Of a DNA stretch of 64,000 nt, positions 10,734-23,760 are shown piece after piece (within the stretch, counting starts at the first letter, position 1; each line of letters starts with the position of its first letter). A program made the translations under genes and the position numbers. The stretch covers positions 62,001 to 126,000 of the forward strand of contig JBAIAA010000788.1 in assembly GCA_037893245.1 (NCBI GenBank), in the 5' to 3' direction. The notes beneath the pieces were generated by a model. The model was not told the origin of the DNA. It did no database searches and saw nothing but the letters and a program-made list of their open reading frames with translations. This DNA is from Crossaster papposus (lineage: Eukaryota > Echinodermata > Asteroidea > Velatida > Solasteridae).

Positions 10734-12529
10734 GTAGAAGACAGAGATAGAGTATATCCACGTGTCTCAATCAGCCTGCTCAGAAGGAACACCAGAGGTA
10801 GAAGACAGAGATAGAGTATATCCACGTGTCTGATCTACACCTCACTCAGCCTGCTCAGAAGGAACAGCAGAGGTAGAAGACAGAGATAGAGTATATCCAC
10901 GTGTCTCACTCAGCCTGCTCAGAAGGAACAGCAGAGGTAGAAGACAGAGATAGAGTATATCCACGTGTCTCACTCAGCCTGCTCAGAAGTAACAGCAGAG
11001 GTAGAAGGCAGAGATATAGTATATCCACGTGTCTCACTCAGCCTGCTCAGAAGGAACAGCAGAGGTAGAAGGCAGAGATATAGTATATCCAAGTGTCTGA
11101 TCTACACCTCACTCAGCCTGCTCAGAAGGAACAGCAGAGGTAGAAGGCAGAGATAGAGTATATCCACGTGTCTCACTCAGCCTGCTCAGAAGGAACAGCA
11201 GAGGTAGAAGAAAGAGATCGAGTATATCCACGTGTCTGATCTACACCTCACTCAGCCTGATCAGACGGAACAGCAGAGGTAGAAGACAGAGATAGAGTAT
11301 ATCCACGTGTCTGATCTACACCTCACTCAACCTGCTCAGAAGGAACAGCACAGGTAGAAGACAGAGATAGAGTATATCCACGTGTCTGATCTACACCTCA
11401 CTCAGCCTGCTCAGAAGGAACAGCAGAGGTAGAAGACAGCGATAGAGTATATCCACGAGTCTCATTCAGCCTGCTCAGAAGGAACAGCAGAGGTAGAAGA
11501 CAGAGATATAGTATATTCACGTATCTCACTCATCCTGCTCATAAGGAACAGCAGAGGTAGAAGACAGATATAGAGTATATCCACGTGTCTGATCTACACC
11601 TCACTCAGCCTGCTCAGAAGGAACAGCAGATGTAGAAGACAGAGATAGAGTATATCCACGTGTCTCACTCAGCCTGCTCAGAAGGAACAGCAGAGGTAGA
11701 AGACAGAGATAGAGTATATCCACGTGTCTCACTCAGCCTGCTCAGAAGGAACAGCAGAGGTAGAAGGCAGAGATATAGTATATCCAAATGTCTGATCTAC
11801 ACCTCACTCAGCCTGCTCAGAAGGAACAGCAGAGGTAGAAGGCAGAGATAGAGTATATCCAAGTGTCTGATCTACACCTCACTCAGCCTGCTCAGAAGGA
11901 ACAGCAGAGGTAGAAGGCAGAGATAGAGTATATCCACGTGTCTCACTCAGCCTGCTCAGAAGGAACAGCAGATGTTGAAGACAGAGATAGAGTATATCCA
12001 CGTGTCTCACTCAGCCTGCTCAGAAGGAACAGCAGAGGTAGAAGACAGATATAGAGTATATCCACGTGTCTCACTCAGCCTGCTCAGAAGGAACAGCAGA
12101 GGTAGAAGGCAGAGATATAGTATATCCAAGTGTCTGATCTACACCTCACTCAGCCTGCTCAGAAGGAACAGCAGAGGTAGAAGGCAGAGATAGGGTATAT
12201 CCACGTGTCTCACTCAGCCTGCTCAGAAGGAACAGCAGAGGTAGAAGAAAGAGATCGAGTATATCCACGTGTCTGATCTACACCTCACTCAGCCTGATCA
12301 GACGGAACAGCAGAGGTAGAAGACAGAGATAGAGTATATCCACGTGTCTGATCTACACCTCACTCAACCTGCTCAGAAGGAACAGCACAGGTAGAAGACA
12401 GAGATAGAGTATATCCACGTGTCTGATCTACACCTCACTCAGCCTGCTCAGAAGGAACAGCAGAGGTAGAAGACAGCGATAGAGTATATCCACGAGTCTC
12501 ATTCAGCCTGCTCAGAAGGAACAGCAGAG
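10734..12529 (+). repeat. Rearranged A-type monomers
   Basis: This stretch holds A-type cycles of 823 and 1,037 bp around T at 11493. It shares the GATGTTGAAG S monomer (11969) with 2476, 8679 and 59338, the GATCGAG start with copy 1, and the ACAGCGATAG E variant with 2985 and 9185. The first 823-bp cycle contains an unusual run of S and P monomers (10,963-11,156). No non-satellite sequence is present. Confidence 0.75.
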
Positions 12530-13575
12530 GTAGAAGACAGAGATATAGTATATTCACGTATCTCACTCATCCTGCTCATAAGGAACAGCAGAGGTAGAAG
12601 ACAGATATAGAGTATATCCACGTGTCTGATCTACACCTCACTCAGCCTGCTCAGAAGGAACAGCAGATGTAGAAGACAGAGATAGAGTATATCCACGTGT
12701 CTCATTCAGCCTGCTCAGAAGGAACAGCAGAGGTAGAAGACAGATATAGAGTATATCCACGTGTCTGATCTACACCTCACTCAGCCTGCTCAGAAGGAAC
12801 AGCAGATGTAGAAGACAGAGATAGAGTATATCCACGTGTCTCACTCAGCCTGCTCAGAAGGAACAGCAGAGGTAGAAGACATAGATAGAGTATATCCACG
12901 TGTCTGATCTACACCTCACTCAGCCTGCTCAGAAGGAACAGCACAGGTAGAAGACATAGAAAGAGTATATCCACGTGTCTGATCTACACCTCACTCAGCC
13001 TGCTCATAAGGAACAGCAGAGGTAGAAGACATATATAGAGTATATCCACGTGTCTCACTCAGCCTGCTCAGAAGGAACCGCAGAAGTAGAAGACAGATAT
13101 ATAGTATATCCACGTGTCTGATCTACACGTCACTCAGCCTGCTCAGAAGGAACAGCAGATGTAGAAGACAGAGATAGAGTATATCCACGTGTCTCACTCA
13201 GCCTGCTCAGAAGGAACAGCAGAGGTAGAAGACAGAGATAGAGTATATTCACGTGTCTCACTCAGCCTGCTCAGAAGGAACAGCAGAGGTAAAAGAAAGA
13301 GAAAGAGTATCCACGTGTCTGATCTACACCTCACTCAGCCTGATCAGAAGGAACAGCAGAGGTAGAAGACAGAGATACAGTATATCCACGTGTCTGATAT
13401 ACACCTCACTCAGCCTGCTCAGAAGGAACAGCACAGGTAGAAGACAGAGATAGAGTATATCCACGTGTCTGATCTACACCTCACTCAGCCTGCTCAGAAG
13501 GAACAGCAGAGGTAGAAGACAGAGATAGAGTATATCCACGAGTCTCATTCAGCCTGCTCAGAAGGAACAGCAGAG
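12530..13575 (+). repeat. HOR family B, 1,046-bp unit
   Basis: It runs from T at 12530 to the next T at 13576. Diagnostic B marks appear here for the first time: GTAGAAGACATAGATAG, GACATAGAAAGAG, GACATATATAGAG, GGAACCGCAGAAG, and CTACACGTCACTC. About 700 bp of it (12,530-13,240) repeats at 13,576-14,286 with an offset of 1,046 bp. The final part contains a K-type monomer and the CAGTATATCC change. Confidence 0.82.
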
Positions 13576-15455
13576 GTAGAAGACAGAGATATAGTATATT
13601 CACGTATCTCACTCATCCTGCTCATAAGGAACAGCAGAGGTAGAAGACAGATATAGAGTATATCCACGTGTCTGATCTACACCTCACTCAGCCTGCTCAG
13701 AAGGAACAGCAGATGTAGAAGACAGAGATAGAGTATATCCACGTGTCTCATTCAGCCTGCTCAGAAGGAACAGCAGAGGTAGAAGACAGATATAGAGTAT
13801 ATCCACGTGTCTGATCTACACCTCACTCAGCCTGCTCAGAAGGAACAGCAGATGTAGAAGACAGAGATAGAGTATATCCACGTGTCTCACTCAGCCTGCT
13901 CAGAAGGAACAGCAGAGGTAGAAGACATAGATAGAGTATATCCACGTGTCTGATCTACACCTCACTCAGCCTGCTCAGAAGGAACAGCACAGGTAGAAGA
14001 CATAGAAAGAGTATATCCACGTGTCTGATCTACACCTCACTCAGCCTGCTCATAAGGAACAGCAGAGGTAGAAGACATATATAGAGTATATCCACGTGTC
14101 TCACTCAGCCTGCTCAGAAGGAACCGCAGAAGTAGAAGACAGATATATAGTATATCCACGTGTCTGATCTACACGTCACTCAGCCTGCTCAGAAGGAACA
14201 GCAGATGTAGAAGACAGAGATAGAGTATATCCACGTGTCTCACTCAGCCTGCTCAGAAGGAACAGCAGAGGTAGAAGACAGAGATTGAGTATATCCACGT
14301 GTCTCACTCAACCTGCTCAGAAGGAACACCAGAGGTAGAAGACAGAGATATAGTATATCCACGTGTCTGATCTACACCTCACTAAGCCTGCTCAGAAGGA
14401 ACACCAGAGGTAGAAGACAGAGATAGAGTATATCCACGTGTCTGATCTACACCTCACTCAGCCTGCTCAGAAGGAACAGCAGAGGTAGAAGACAGCGATA
14501 GAGTATATCCACGAGTCTCATTCAGCCTGCTCAGAAGGAACAGCAGAGGTAGAAGACAGAGATATAGTATATTCACGTATCTCACTCATCCTGCTCATAA
14601 GGAACAGCAGAGGTAGAAGACAGATATAGAGTATATCCACGTGTCTGATCTACACCTCACTCAGCCTGCTCAGAAGGAACAGCAGATGTAGAAGACAGAG
14701 ATAGAGTATATCCACGTGTCTCATTCAGCCTGCTCAGAAGGAACAGCAGAGGTAGAAGACAGATATAGAGTATATCCACGTGTCTGATCTACACCTCACT
14801 CAGCCTGCTCAGAAGGAACAGCAGATGTAGAAGACAGAGATAGAGTATATCCACGTGTCTCACTCAGCCTGCTCAGAAGGAACAGCAGAGGTAGAAGACA
14901 TAGATAGAGTATATCCACGTGTCTGATCTACACCTCACTCAGCCTGCTCAGAAGGAACAGCACAGGTAGAAGACATAGAAAGAGTATATCCACGTGTCTG
15001 ATCTACACCTCACTCAGCCTGCTCATAAGGAACAGCAGAGGTAGAAGACATATATAGAGTATATCCACGTGTCTCACTCAGCCTGCTCAGAAGGAACAGC
15101 AGAGGTAGAAGACAGAGATAGAGTATATCCACGTGTCTCACTCAGCCTGCTCAGAAGGAACAGCAGAGGTAAAAGAAAGAGAAAGAGTATCCACGTGTCT
15201 GATCTACACCTCACTCAGCCTGATCAGAAGGAACAGCAGAGGTAGAAGACAGAGATACAGTATATCCACGTGTCTGATATACACCTCACTCAGCCTGCTC
15301 AGAAGGAACAGCACAGGTAGAAGACAGAGATAGAGTATATCCACGTGTCTGATCTACACCTCACTCAGCCTGCTCAGAAGGAACAGCAGAGGTAGAAGAC
15401 AGAGATAGAGTATATCCACGAGTCTCATTCAGCCTGCTCAGAAGGAACAGCAGAG
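13576..15455 (+). repeat. HOR family B, 973-bp and 907-bp units
   Basis: There are two T-to-T cycles, 13576 to 14549 and 14549 to 15456. The second copies the first over about 14,549-15,090 at an offset of 973 bp. It then switches to a copy of about 13,210-13,640 at an offset of 1,880 bp. The switch falls inside a monomer near GGAACAGCAG at 15,090 without changing monomer length. The 14.28-14.40 kb portion introduces GATTGAG and CACTAAGCC, marks that recur later in B and D. Confidence 0.8.
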
Positions 15456-17174
15456 GTAGAAGACAGAGATATAGTATATTCACGTATCTCACTCATCCTG
15501 CTCATAAGGAACAGCAGAGGTAGAAGACAGAGATTGAGTATATCCACGTGTCTCACTCAACCTGCTCAGAAGGAACACCAGAGGTAGAAGACAGAGATAT
15601 AGTATATCCACGTGTCTGATCTACACCTCACTAAGCCTGCTCAGAAGGAACACCAGAGGTAGAAGACAGAGATAGAGTATATCCACGTGTCTCACTCAGC
15701 CTGCTCAGATGGAACAGCAGAGGTAGAAGACAGAGATAGAGTATATTCACGTATCCCCCCTAGCCTGCTCATAAGGAAGAACAGATGTAGAAGACAGAGA
15801 TAGAGTATATCCACGTGTCTCACTCAGCCTGCTCAGAAGGAACAGCAGAGGTAGAAGGCAGAGATATAGTATATCCAAGTGTCTGATCTACACCTCACTC
15901 AGCCTGCTCAGAAGGAACAGCAGATGTAGAAGACAGAGATAGAGTATATCCACGTGTCTCACTCAGCCTGCTCAGAAGGAACAGCAGAGGTAGAAGACAG
16001 AGATAGAGTATATCCACGTGTCTCACTCAGCCTGCTCAGAAGGAACAGCAGAGGTAGAAGGCAGAGATATAGTATATCCAAGTGTCTGATCTACACCTCA
16101 CTCAGCCTGCTCAGAAGGAACAGCAGAGGTAGATGGCAGAGATAGAGTATATCCACGTGTCTCACTCAGCCTGCTCAGAAGGAACAGCAGAGGTAGAAGG
16201 CAGAGATATAGTATATCCAAGTGTCTGATCTACACCTCACTCAGCCTGCTCAAAAGGAACAGCAGAGGTAGAAGGCAGAGATAGAGTATATCCACGTGTC
16301 TCACTCAGCCTGCTCAGAAGGAACAGCAGAGGTAGAAGACATAGATAGAGTATATCCACGTGTCTGATCTACACCTCACTCAGCCTGCTCAGAAGGAACA
16401 GCACAGGTAGAAGACATAGAAAGAGTATATCCACGTGTCTGATCTACACCTCACTCAGCCTGCTCATAAGGAACAGCAGAGGTAGAAGACATATATAGAG
16501 TATATCCACGTGTCTCACTCAGCCTGCTCAGAAGGAACCGCAGAAGTAGAAGACAGATATATAGTATATCCACGTGTCTGATCTACACGTCACTCAGCCT
16601 GCTCAGAAGGAACAGCAGATGTAGAAGACAGAGATAAAGTATATCCACGTGTCTCACTCAGCCTGCTCAGAAGGAACAGCAGAGGTAGAAGACAGAGATA
16701 GAGTATATCCACGTGTCTCACTCAGCCTGCTCAGAAGGAACAGCAGAGGTAGAAGGCAGATATATAGTATATCCAAGTGTCTGATCTACACCTCACCCAG
16801 CCTGCTCAGAAGGAACAGCAGAGGTAGAAGACAGAGATAGAGTATATCCACGTGTCTCACTCAGCCTGCTCAGAAGGAACAGCAGAGGTAAAAGAAAGAG
16901 AAAGAGTATCCACGTGTCTGATCTACACCTCACTCAGCCTGATCAGAAGGAACAGCAGAGGTAGAAGACAGAGATACAGTATATCCACGTGTCTGATATA
17001 CACCTCACTCAGCCTGCTCAGAAGGAACAGCACAGGTAGAAGACAGAGATAGAGTATATCCACGTGTCTGATCTACACCTCACTCAGCCTGCTCAGAAGG
17101 AACAGCAGAGGTAGAAGACAGAGATAGAGTATATCCACGAGTCTCATTCAGCCTGCTCAGAAGGAACAGCAGAG
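15456..17174 (+). repeat. HOR family B, 1,719-bp unit
   Basis: It is collinear with the following unit over about 15,456-16,325 against 17,175-18,044 at an offset of 1,719 bp, including GATTGAG, CACTAAGCC and the rare GTAGATGGCAG. From about 16,380 it instead matches 18,540 onward at an offset of 2,158 bp. The unit therefore has two recombination histories joined near 16,330. It contains the substitution cluster at 15,710-15,782. Confidence 0.8.
15710..15782 (+). other. Clustered substitutions in one monomer pair
   Basis: Within about 70 bp the sequence departs from its sister copies (near 17,429 and 19,587) at seven or more positions, without length change. CAGAAGG becomes CAGATGG, CTCACTCA becomes CCCCCCTA, and GGAACAGC becomes GGAAGAAC. 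Elsewhere, sister copies usually differ at a handful of sites per kilobase or fewer. The C6 run is the only homopolymer of that kind I saw in the window. Either a local mutation shower or a consensus error in the assembly fits. Confidence 0.8.
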
Positions 17175-19332
17175 GTAGAAGACAGAGATATAGTATATTC
17201 ACGTATCTCACTCATCCTGCTCATAAGGAACAGCAGAGGTAGAAGACAGAGATTGAGTATATCCACGTGTCTCACTCAACCTGCTCAGAAGGAACACCAG
17301 AGGTAGAAGACAGAGATATAGTATATCCACGTGTCTGATCTACACCTCACTAAGCCTGCTCAGAAGGAACACCAGAGGTAGAAGACAGAGATAGAGTATA
17401 TCCACGTGTCTCACTCAGCCTGCTCAGAAGGAACAGCAGAGGTAGAAGACAGAGATAGAGTATATTCACGTATCTCACTCAGCCTGCTCATAAGGAACAG
17501 CAGATGTAGAAGACAGAGATAGAGTATATCCACGTGTCTCACTCAGCCTGCTCAGAAGGAACAGCAGAGGTAGAAGGCAGAGATATAGTATATCCAAGTG
17601 TCTGATCTACACCTCACTCAGCCTGCTCAGAAGGAACAGCAGATGTAGAAGACAGAGATAGAGTATATCCACGTGTCTCACTCAGCCTGCTCAGAAGGAA
17701 CAGCAGAGGTAGAATACAGAGATAGAGTATATCCACGTGTCTCACTCAGCCTGCTCAGAAGGAACAGCAGAGGTAGAAGGCAGAGATATAGTATATCCAA
17801 GTGTCTGATCTACACCTCACTCAGCCTGCTCAGAAGGAACAGCAGAGGTAGATGGCAGAGATAGAGTATATCCACGTGTCTCACTCAGCCTGCTCAGAAG
17901 GAACAGCAGAGGTAGAAGGCAGAGATATAGTATATCCAAGTGTCTGATCTACACCTCACTCAGCCTGCTCAGAAGGAACAGCAGAGGTAGAAGGCAGAGA
18001 TAGAGTATATCCACGTGTCTCACTCAGCCTGCTCAGAAGGAACAGCAGAGGTAGAAGAAAGAGATAGAGTATATTCACGTGTCTAATCTACACCTCACTC
18101 AGCCTGCTCAGAAGGAACAGCAAAGGTAGAAGACAGAGATAGAGTATATCCACGTGTCTGATCTACACCTCACTCAGCCTGCTCAGAAGGAACAGCAGAG
18201 GTAGATGGCAGAGATAGAGTATATCCACGTGTCTCACTCAGCCTGCTCAGAAGGAACAGCAGAGGTAGAAGGCAGAGATATAGTATATCCAAGTGTCTGA
18301 TCTACACCTCACTCAGCCTGCTCAGAAGGAACAGCAAAGGTAGAAGAAAGAGATAGAGTATATTCACGTGTCTAATCTACACCTCACTCAGCCTGCTCAG
18401 AAGGAACAGCAAAGGTAGAAGACAGAGATAGAGTATATCCACATGTCTAATCTACACCTGACTCAGCCTGCTCAGAAGGAACAGCACAGGTAGAAGACAG
18501 AGAAAGAGTATATCCACGTGTCTGATCTACACCTCACTCAGCCTGCTCAGAAGGAACAGCACAGGTAGAAGACATAGAAAGAGTATATCCACGTGTCTGA
18601 TCTACACCTCACTCAGCCTGCTCATAAGGAACAGCAGAGGTAGAAGACATATATAGAGTATATCCACGTGTCTCACTCAGCCTGCTCAGAAGGAACCGCA
18701 GAAGTAGAAGACAGATATATAGTATATCCACGTGTCTGATCTACACGTCACTCAGCCTGCTCAGAAGGAACAGCAGATGTAGAAGACAGAGATAGAGTAT
18801 ATCCACGTGTCTCACTCAGCCTGCTCAGAAGGAACAGCAGAGGTAGAAGACAGAGATAGAGTATATCCACGTGTCTCACTCAGCCTGCTCAGAAGGAACA
18901 GCAGAGGTAGAAGGCAGATATATAGTATATCCAAGTGTCTGATCTACACCTCACCCAGCCTGCTCAGAAGGAACAGCAGAGGTAGAAGACAGAAATAGAG
19001 TATATCCACGTGTCTCACTCAGCATGCTCAGAAGGAACAGCAGAGGTAAAAGAAAGAGAAAGAGTATCCACGTGTCTGATCTACACCTCACTCAGCCTGA
19101 TCAGAAGGAACAGCAGAGGTAGAAGACAGAGATACAGTATATCCACGTGTCTGATCTACACCTCACTCAGCCTGCTCAGAAGGAACAGCACAGGTAGAAG
19201 ACAGAGATAGAGTATATCCACGTGTCTGATCTACACCTCACTCAGCCTGCTCAGAAGGAACAGCAGAGGTAGAAGACAGAGATAGAGTATATCCACGAGT
19301 CTCATTCAGCCTGCTCAGAAGGAACAGCAGAG
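17175..19332 (+). repeat. HOR family B, 2,158-bp unit
   Basis: It starts at T 17175 and ends at T 19333. The next unit repeats about 16,380-17,720 at an offset of 2,158 bp (18,538-19,878). Inside are repeated P and AAGGC monomers, GTAGATGGCAG at 17851 and again near 18,205, and L monomers with GTGTCTAATC (18,080; 18,370; 18,450). The extra length over the 1,719-bp unit is 439 bp, consistent with six added monomers (5 L and 1 S). Confidence 0.78.
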
Positions 19333-21947
19333 GTAGAAGACAGAGATATAGTATATTCACGTATCTCACTCATCCTGCTCATAAGGAACAGCAGAGGTAG
19401 AAGACAGAGATTGAGTATATCCACGTGTCTCACTCAACCTGCTCAGAAGGAACACCAGAGGTAGAAGACAGAGATATAGTATATCCACGTGTCTGATCTA
19501 CACCTCACTAAGCCTGCTCAGAAGGAACACCAGAGGTAGAAGACAGAGATAGAGTATATCCACGTGTCTCACTCAGCCTGCTCAGAAGGAACAGCAGAGG
19601 TAGAAGACAGAGATAGAGTATATTCACGTATCTCACTCAGCCTGCTCATAAGGAACAGCAGATGTAGAAGACAGAGATAGAGTATATCCACGTGTCTCAC
19701 TCAGCCTGCTCAGAAGGAACAGCAGAGGTAGAAGGCAGAGATATAGTATATCCAAGTGTCTGATCTACACCTCACTCAGCCTGCTCAGAAGGAACAGCAG
19801 ATGTAGAAGACAGAGATAGAGTATATCCACGTGTCTCACTCAGCCTGCTCAGAAGGAACAGCAGAGGTAGAAGACAGAGATAGAGTATATCCACGTGTCT
19901 CACTCAGCCTGCTCAGAAGGAACAGCAGAGGTAGAAGGCAGAGATAGAGTATATCCACGTGTCTCACTCAGCCTGCTCAGAAGGAACAGCAGAGGTAGAA
20001 GGCAGAGATATAGTATATCCAAGTGTCTGATCTACACCTCACTCAGCCTGCTCAGAAGGAACAGCAGAGGTAGAAGGCAGAGATAGAGTATATCCACGTG
20101 TCTCACTCAGCCTGCTCAGAAGGAACAGCAGAGGTAGAAGGCAGAGATATAGTATATCCAAGTGTCTGATCTACACCTCACTCAGCCTGCTCAGAAGGAA
20201 CAGCAGAGGTAGAAGGCAGAGATAGAGTATATCCACGTGTCTCACTCAGCCTGCTCAGAAGGAACAGCAGAGGTAGAAGAAAGAGATAGAGTATATTCAC
20301 GTGTCTAATCTACACCTCACTCAGCCTGATCAGGAAGAACAGCAGAGGTAGAAGACAGAGATAGAGTATATCCACGTGTCTGATCTACACCTCACTCAGC
20401 CTGCTCAGAAGGAACAGCAAAGGTAGAAGACAGAGATAGAGTATATCCACATGTCTGATCTACACCTCACTCAGCCTGCTCAGAAGGAACAGCAGAAGTA
20501 GAAGACAGATATATAGTATATCCACGTGTCTGATCTACACCTCACTCAGCCTGCTCAGAAGGAACAGCAGATGTAGAAGACAGAGATAGAGTATATCCAC
20601 GTGTCTCACTCAGCCTGCTCAGAAGGAACAGCAGAGGAATAAGACAGAGATAGAGTATATCCACGTGTCTCACTCAGCCTGCTCAGAAGGAACAGCAGAG
20701 GTAGAAGGCAGATATATAGTATATCCAAGTGTCTGATCTACACCTCACTCAGCCTGCTCAGAAGGAACAGCAGAGGTAGAAGGCAGAGATAGAGTATATC
20801 CACGTGTCTCACTCAGCCTGCTCAGAAGGAACAGCAGAGGTAAAAGAAAAAGAAATAGTATCCACGTGTCTGATCTACACCTCACTCAGCCTGATCAGAA
20901 GGAACAGCAGAGGTAGAAGACAGAGATAGAGTATATCCACGTGTCTGATCTACACCTCACTCAGCCTGCTCAGAAGGAACAGCACAGGTAGAAGACAGAG
21001 ATAGAGTATATCCACGTGTCTGATCTACACCTCACTCAGCCTGCTCAGAAAGAACAGCAGAGGTAGAAGACAGAGATAGAGTATATCCACGAGTCTCATT
21101 CAGCCTGCTCAGAAGGAACAGCAGAGGTAGAAGACAGAGATATAGTATATTCACGTATCTCACTCATCCTGCTCATAAGGAACAGCAGAGGTAGAAGACA
21201 GAGATAGAGTATATCCACGTGTCTCACTCAGCCTGCTCATAAGGAACATCAGAGGTAGAAGACAGAGATAGAGTATATCCACGTGTCTGATCTACACCTC
21301 ACTCAGCCTGCTCAGAAAGAACAACAGAGATAGAAGACAGAGATAGAGTATATCCACGTGTCTCACTCAGCCTGCTCAGAAGGAACAGCAGAGGTAGAAG
21401 ACAGAGATAGAGTATATTCACTTATCTCACTCAGCCTGCTCATAAGGAACATCAGAGGTAGAAGACAGATATAGAGTATATCCACGTGTCTCATTCAGCC
21501 TGCTCAGAAGGAACAGCAGAGGTAGAAGACAGATATAGAGTATATCCACGTGTCTGATCTACACCTCACTCAGCCTGCTCAGAAGGAACAGCAGATGTAG
21601 AAGACAGAGATAGAGTATATCCACGTGTCTCACTCAGCCTGCTCAGAAGGAACAGCAGAGGTAAAAGAAAGAGAAATAGTATCCACGTGTCAGATCTACA
21701 CCTCACTCAGCCTGATCAGAAGGAACAGCAGAGGTAGAAGGCAGAGATATAGTATATCCAAGTGTCTGATCTACACCTCACTCAGCCTGCTCAGAAGGAA
21801 CAGCAGAGGTAGAAGGCAGAGATAGAGTATATCCACGTGTCTCACTCAGCCTGCTCAGAAGGAACAGCAGAGGTAGAAGAAAGAGATAGAGTATATTCAC
21901 GTGTCTAATCTACACCTCACTCAGCCTGATCAGAAGGAACAGCAAAG
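19333..21947 (+). repeat. B-to-C transition zone
   Basis: The first part continues B (GATTGAG, CACTAAGCC) to about 20,280. An irregular stretch follows, with CCTGATCAGGAAGAAC near 20,332 and the oddly altered GCAGAGGAATAAGAC near 20,640. From about 21,050 new marks begin: CAGAAAGAACAGCAG, AACAACAGAGATAG, and TATTCACTTATC near 21,415. These last marks persist to about 49.6 kb and define C and D. This zone is therefore where the array changes HOR family. Confidence 0.75.
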
Positions 21948-23760
21948 GTAGAAGACAGATATATAGTATATCCACGTGTCTGATCTACACCTCACTCAGC
22001 CTGCTCAGAAGGAACAGCAGATGTAGAAGACAGAGATAGAGTATATCCACGTGTCTCACTCAGCCTGCTCAGAAGGAACAGCAGAGGTATAAGACAGAGA
22101 TAGAGTATATCCACGTGTCTCACTCAGCCTGCTCAGAAGGAACAGCAGAGGTAGAAGGCAGATATATAGTATATCCAAGTGTCTGATCTACACCTCACTC
22201 AGCCTGCTCAGAAGGAACAGCAGAGGTAGAAGGCAGAGATAGAGTATATCCACGTGTCTCACTCAGCCTGCTCAGAAGGAACAGCAGAGGTAAAAGAAAA
22301 AGAAATAGTATCCACGTGTCTGATCTACACCTCACTCAGCCTGATCAGAAGGAACAGCAGAGGTAGAAGGCAGAGATATAGTATATCCAAGTGTCTGATC
22401 TACACCTCACTCAGCCTGCTCAGAAGGAACAGCAGAGGTAGAAGGCAGAGATAGGGTATATCCACGTGTCTCACTCAGCCTGCTCAGAAGGAACAGCAGA
22501 GGTAGAAGAAAGAGATAGAGTATATTCACGTGTCTAATCTACACCTCACTCAGCCTGATCAGAAGGAACAGCAAAGGTAGAAGACAGATATATAGTATAT
22601 CCACGTGTCTGATCTACACCTCACTCAGCCTGCTCAGAAGGAACAGCAGATGTAGAAGACAGAGATAGAGTATATCCACGTGTCTCACTCAGCCTGCTCA
22701 GAAGGAACAGCAGAGGTATAAGACAGAGATAGAGTATATCCACGTGTCTCACTCAGCCTGCTCAGAAGGAACAGCAGAGGTAGAAGGCAGATATATAGTA
22801 TATCCAAGTGTCTGATCTACACCTCACTCAGCCTGCTCAGAAGGAACAGCAGAGGTAGAAGGCAGAGATAGAGTATATCCACGTGTCTCACTCAGCCTGC
22901 TCAGAAGGAACAGCAGAGGTATAAGACAGAGATAGAGTATATCCACGTGTCTCACTCAGCCTGCTCAGAAGGAACAGCAGAGGTAGAAGGCAGATATATA
23001 GTATATCCAAGTGTCTGATCTACACCTCACTCAGCCTGCTCAGAAGGAACAGCAGAGGTAGAAGGCAGAGATAGAGTATATCCACGTGTCTCACTCAGCC
23101 TGCTCAGAAGGAACAGCAGAGGTAAAAGAAAAAGAAATAGTATCCACGTGTCTGATCTACACCTCACTCAGCCTGATCAGAAGGAACAGCAGAGGTAGAA
23201 GGCAGAGATATAGTATATCCAAGTGTCTGATCTACACCTCACTCAGCCTGCTCAGAAGGAACAGCAGAGGTAGAAGGCAGAGATAGAGTATATCCACGTG
23301 TCTCACTCAGCCTGCTCAGAAGGAACAGCAGAGGTAGAAGAAAGAGATAGAGTATATTCACGTGTCTAATCTACACCTCACTCAGCCTGATCAGAAGGAA
23401 CAGCAAAGGTAGAAGACAGATATATAGTATATCCACGTGTCTGATCTACACCTCACTCAGCCTGCTCAGAAGGAACAGCAGATGTAGAAGACAGAGATAG
23501 AGTATATCCACGTGTCTCACTCAGCCTGCTCAGAAGGAACAGCAGAGGTATAAGACAGAGATAGAGTATATCCACGTGTCTCACTCAGCCTGCTCAGAAG
23601 GAACAGCAGAGGTAGAAGGCAGATATATAGTATATCCAAGTGTCTGATCTACACCTCACTCAGCCTGCTCAGAAGGAACAGCAGAGGTAGAAGGCAGAGA
23701 TAGAGTATATCCACGTGTCTCACTCAGCCTGCTCAGAAGGAACAGCAGAGGTAGAAGGCA
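21948..23760 (+). repeat. 629-bp tandem unit with 203-bp partial
   Basis: Monomers starting GTAGAAGACAGATATATAG recur at 21948, 22577 and 23409. The rare GTATAAGACAG monomer recurs at 22087, 22716, 22919 and 23548. The spacings are 629, 203 and 629 bp. A 629-bp unit fits one K, four L and four S, and 203 bp fits one L and two S. The middle unit is thus expanded to 832 bp by an internal 203-bp duplication. There is no T in this zone, making the 2,913-bp gap between T at 21127 and 24040 the longest seen. Confidence 0.82.
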
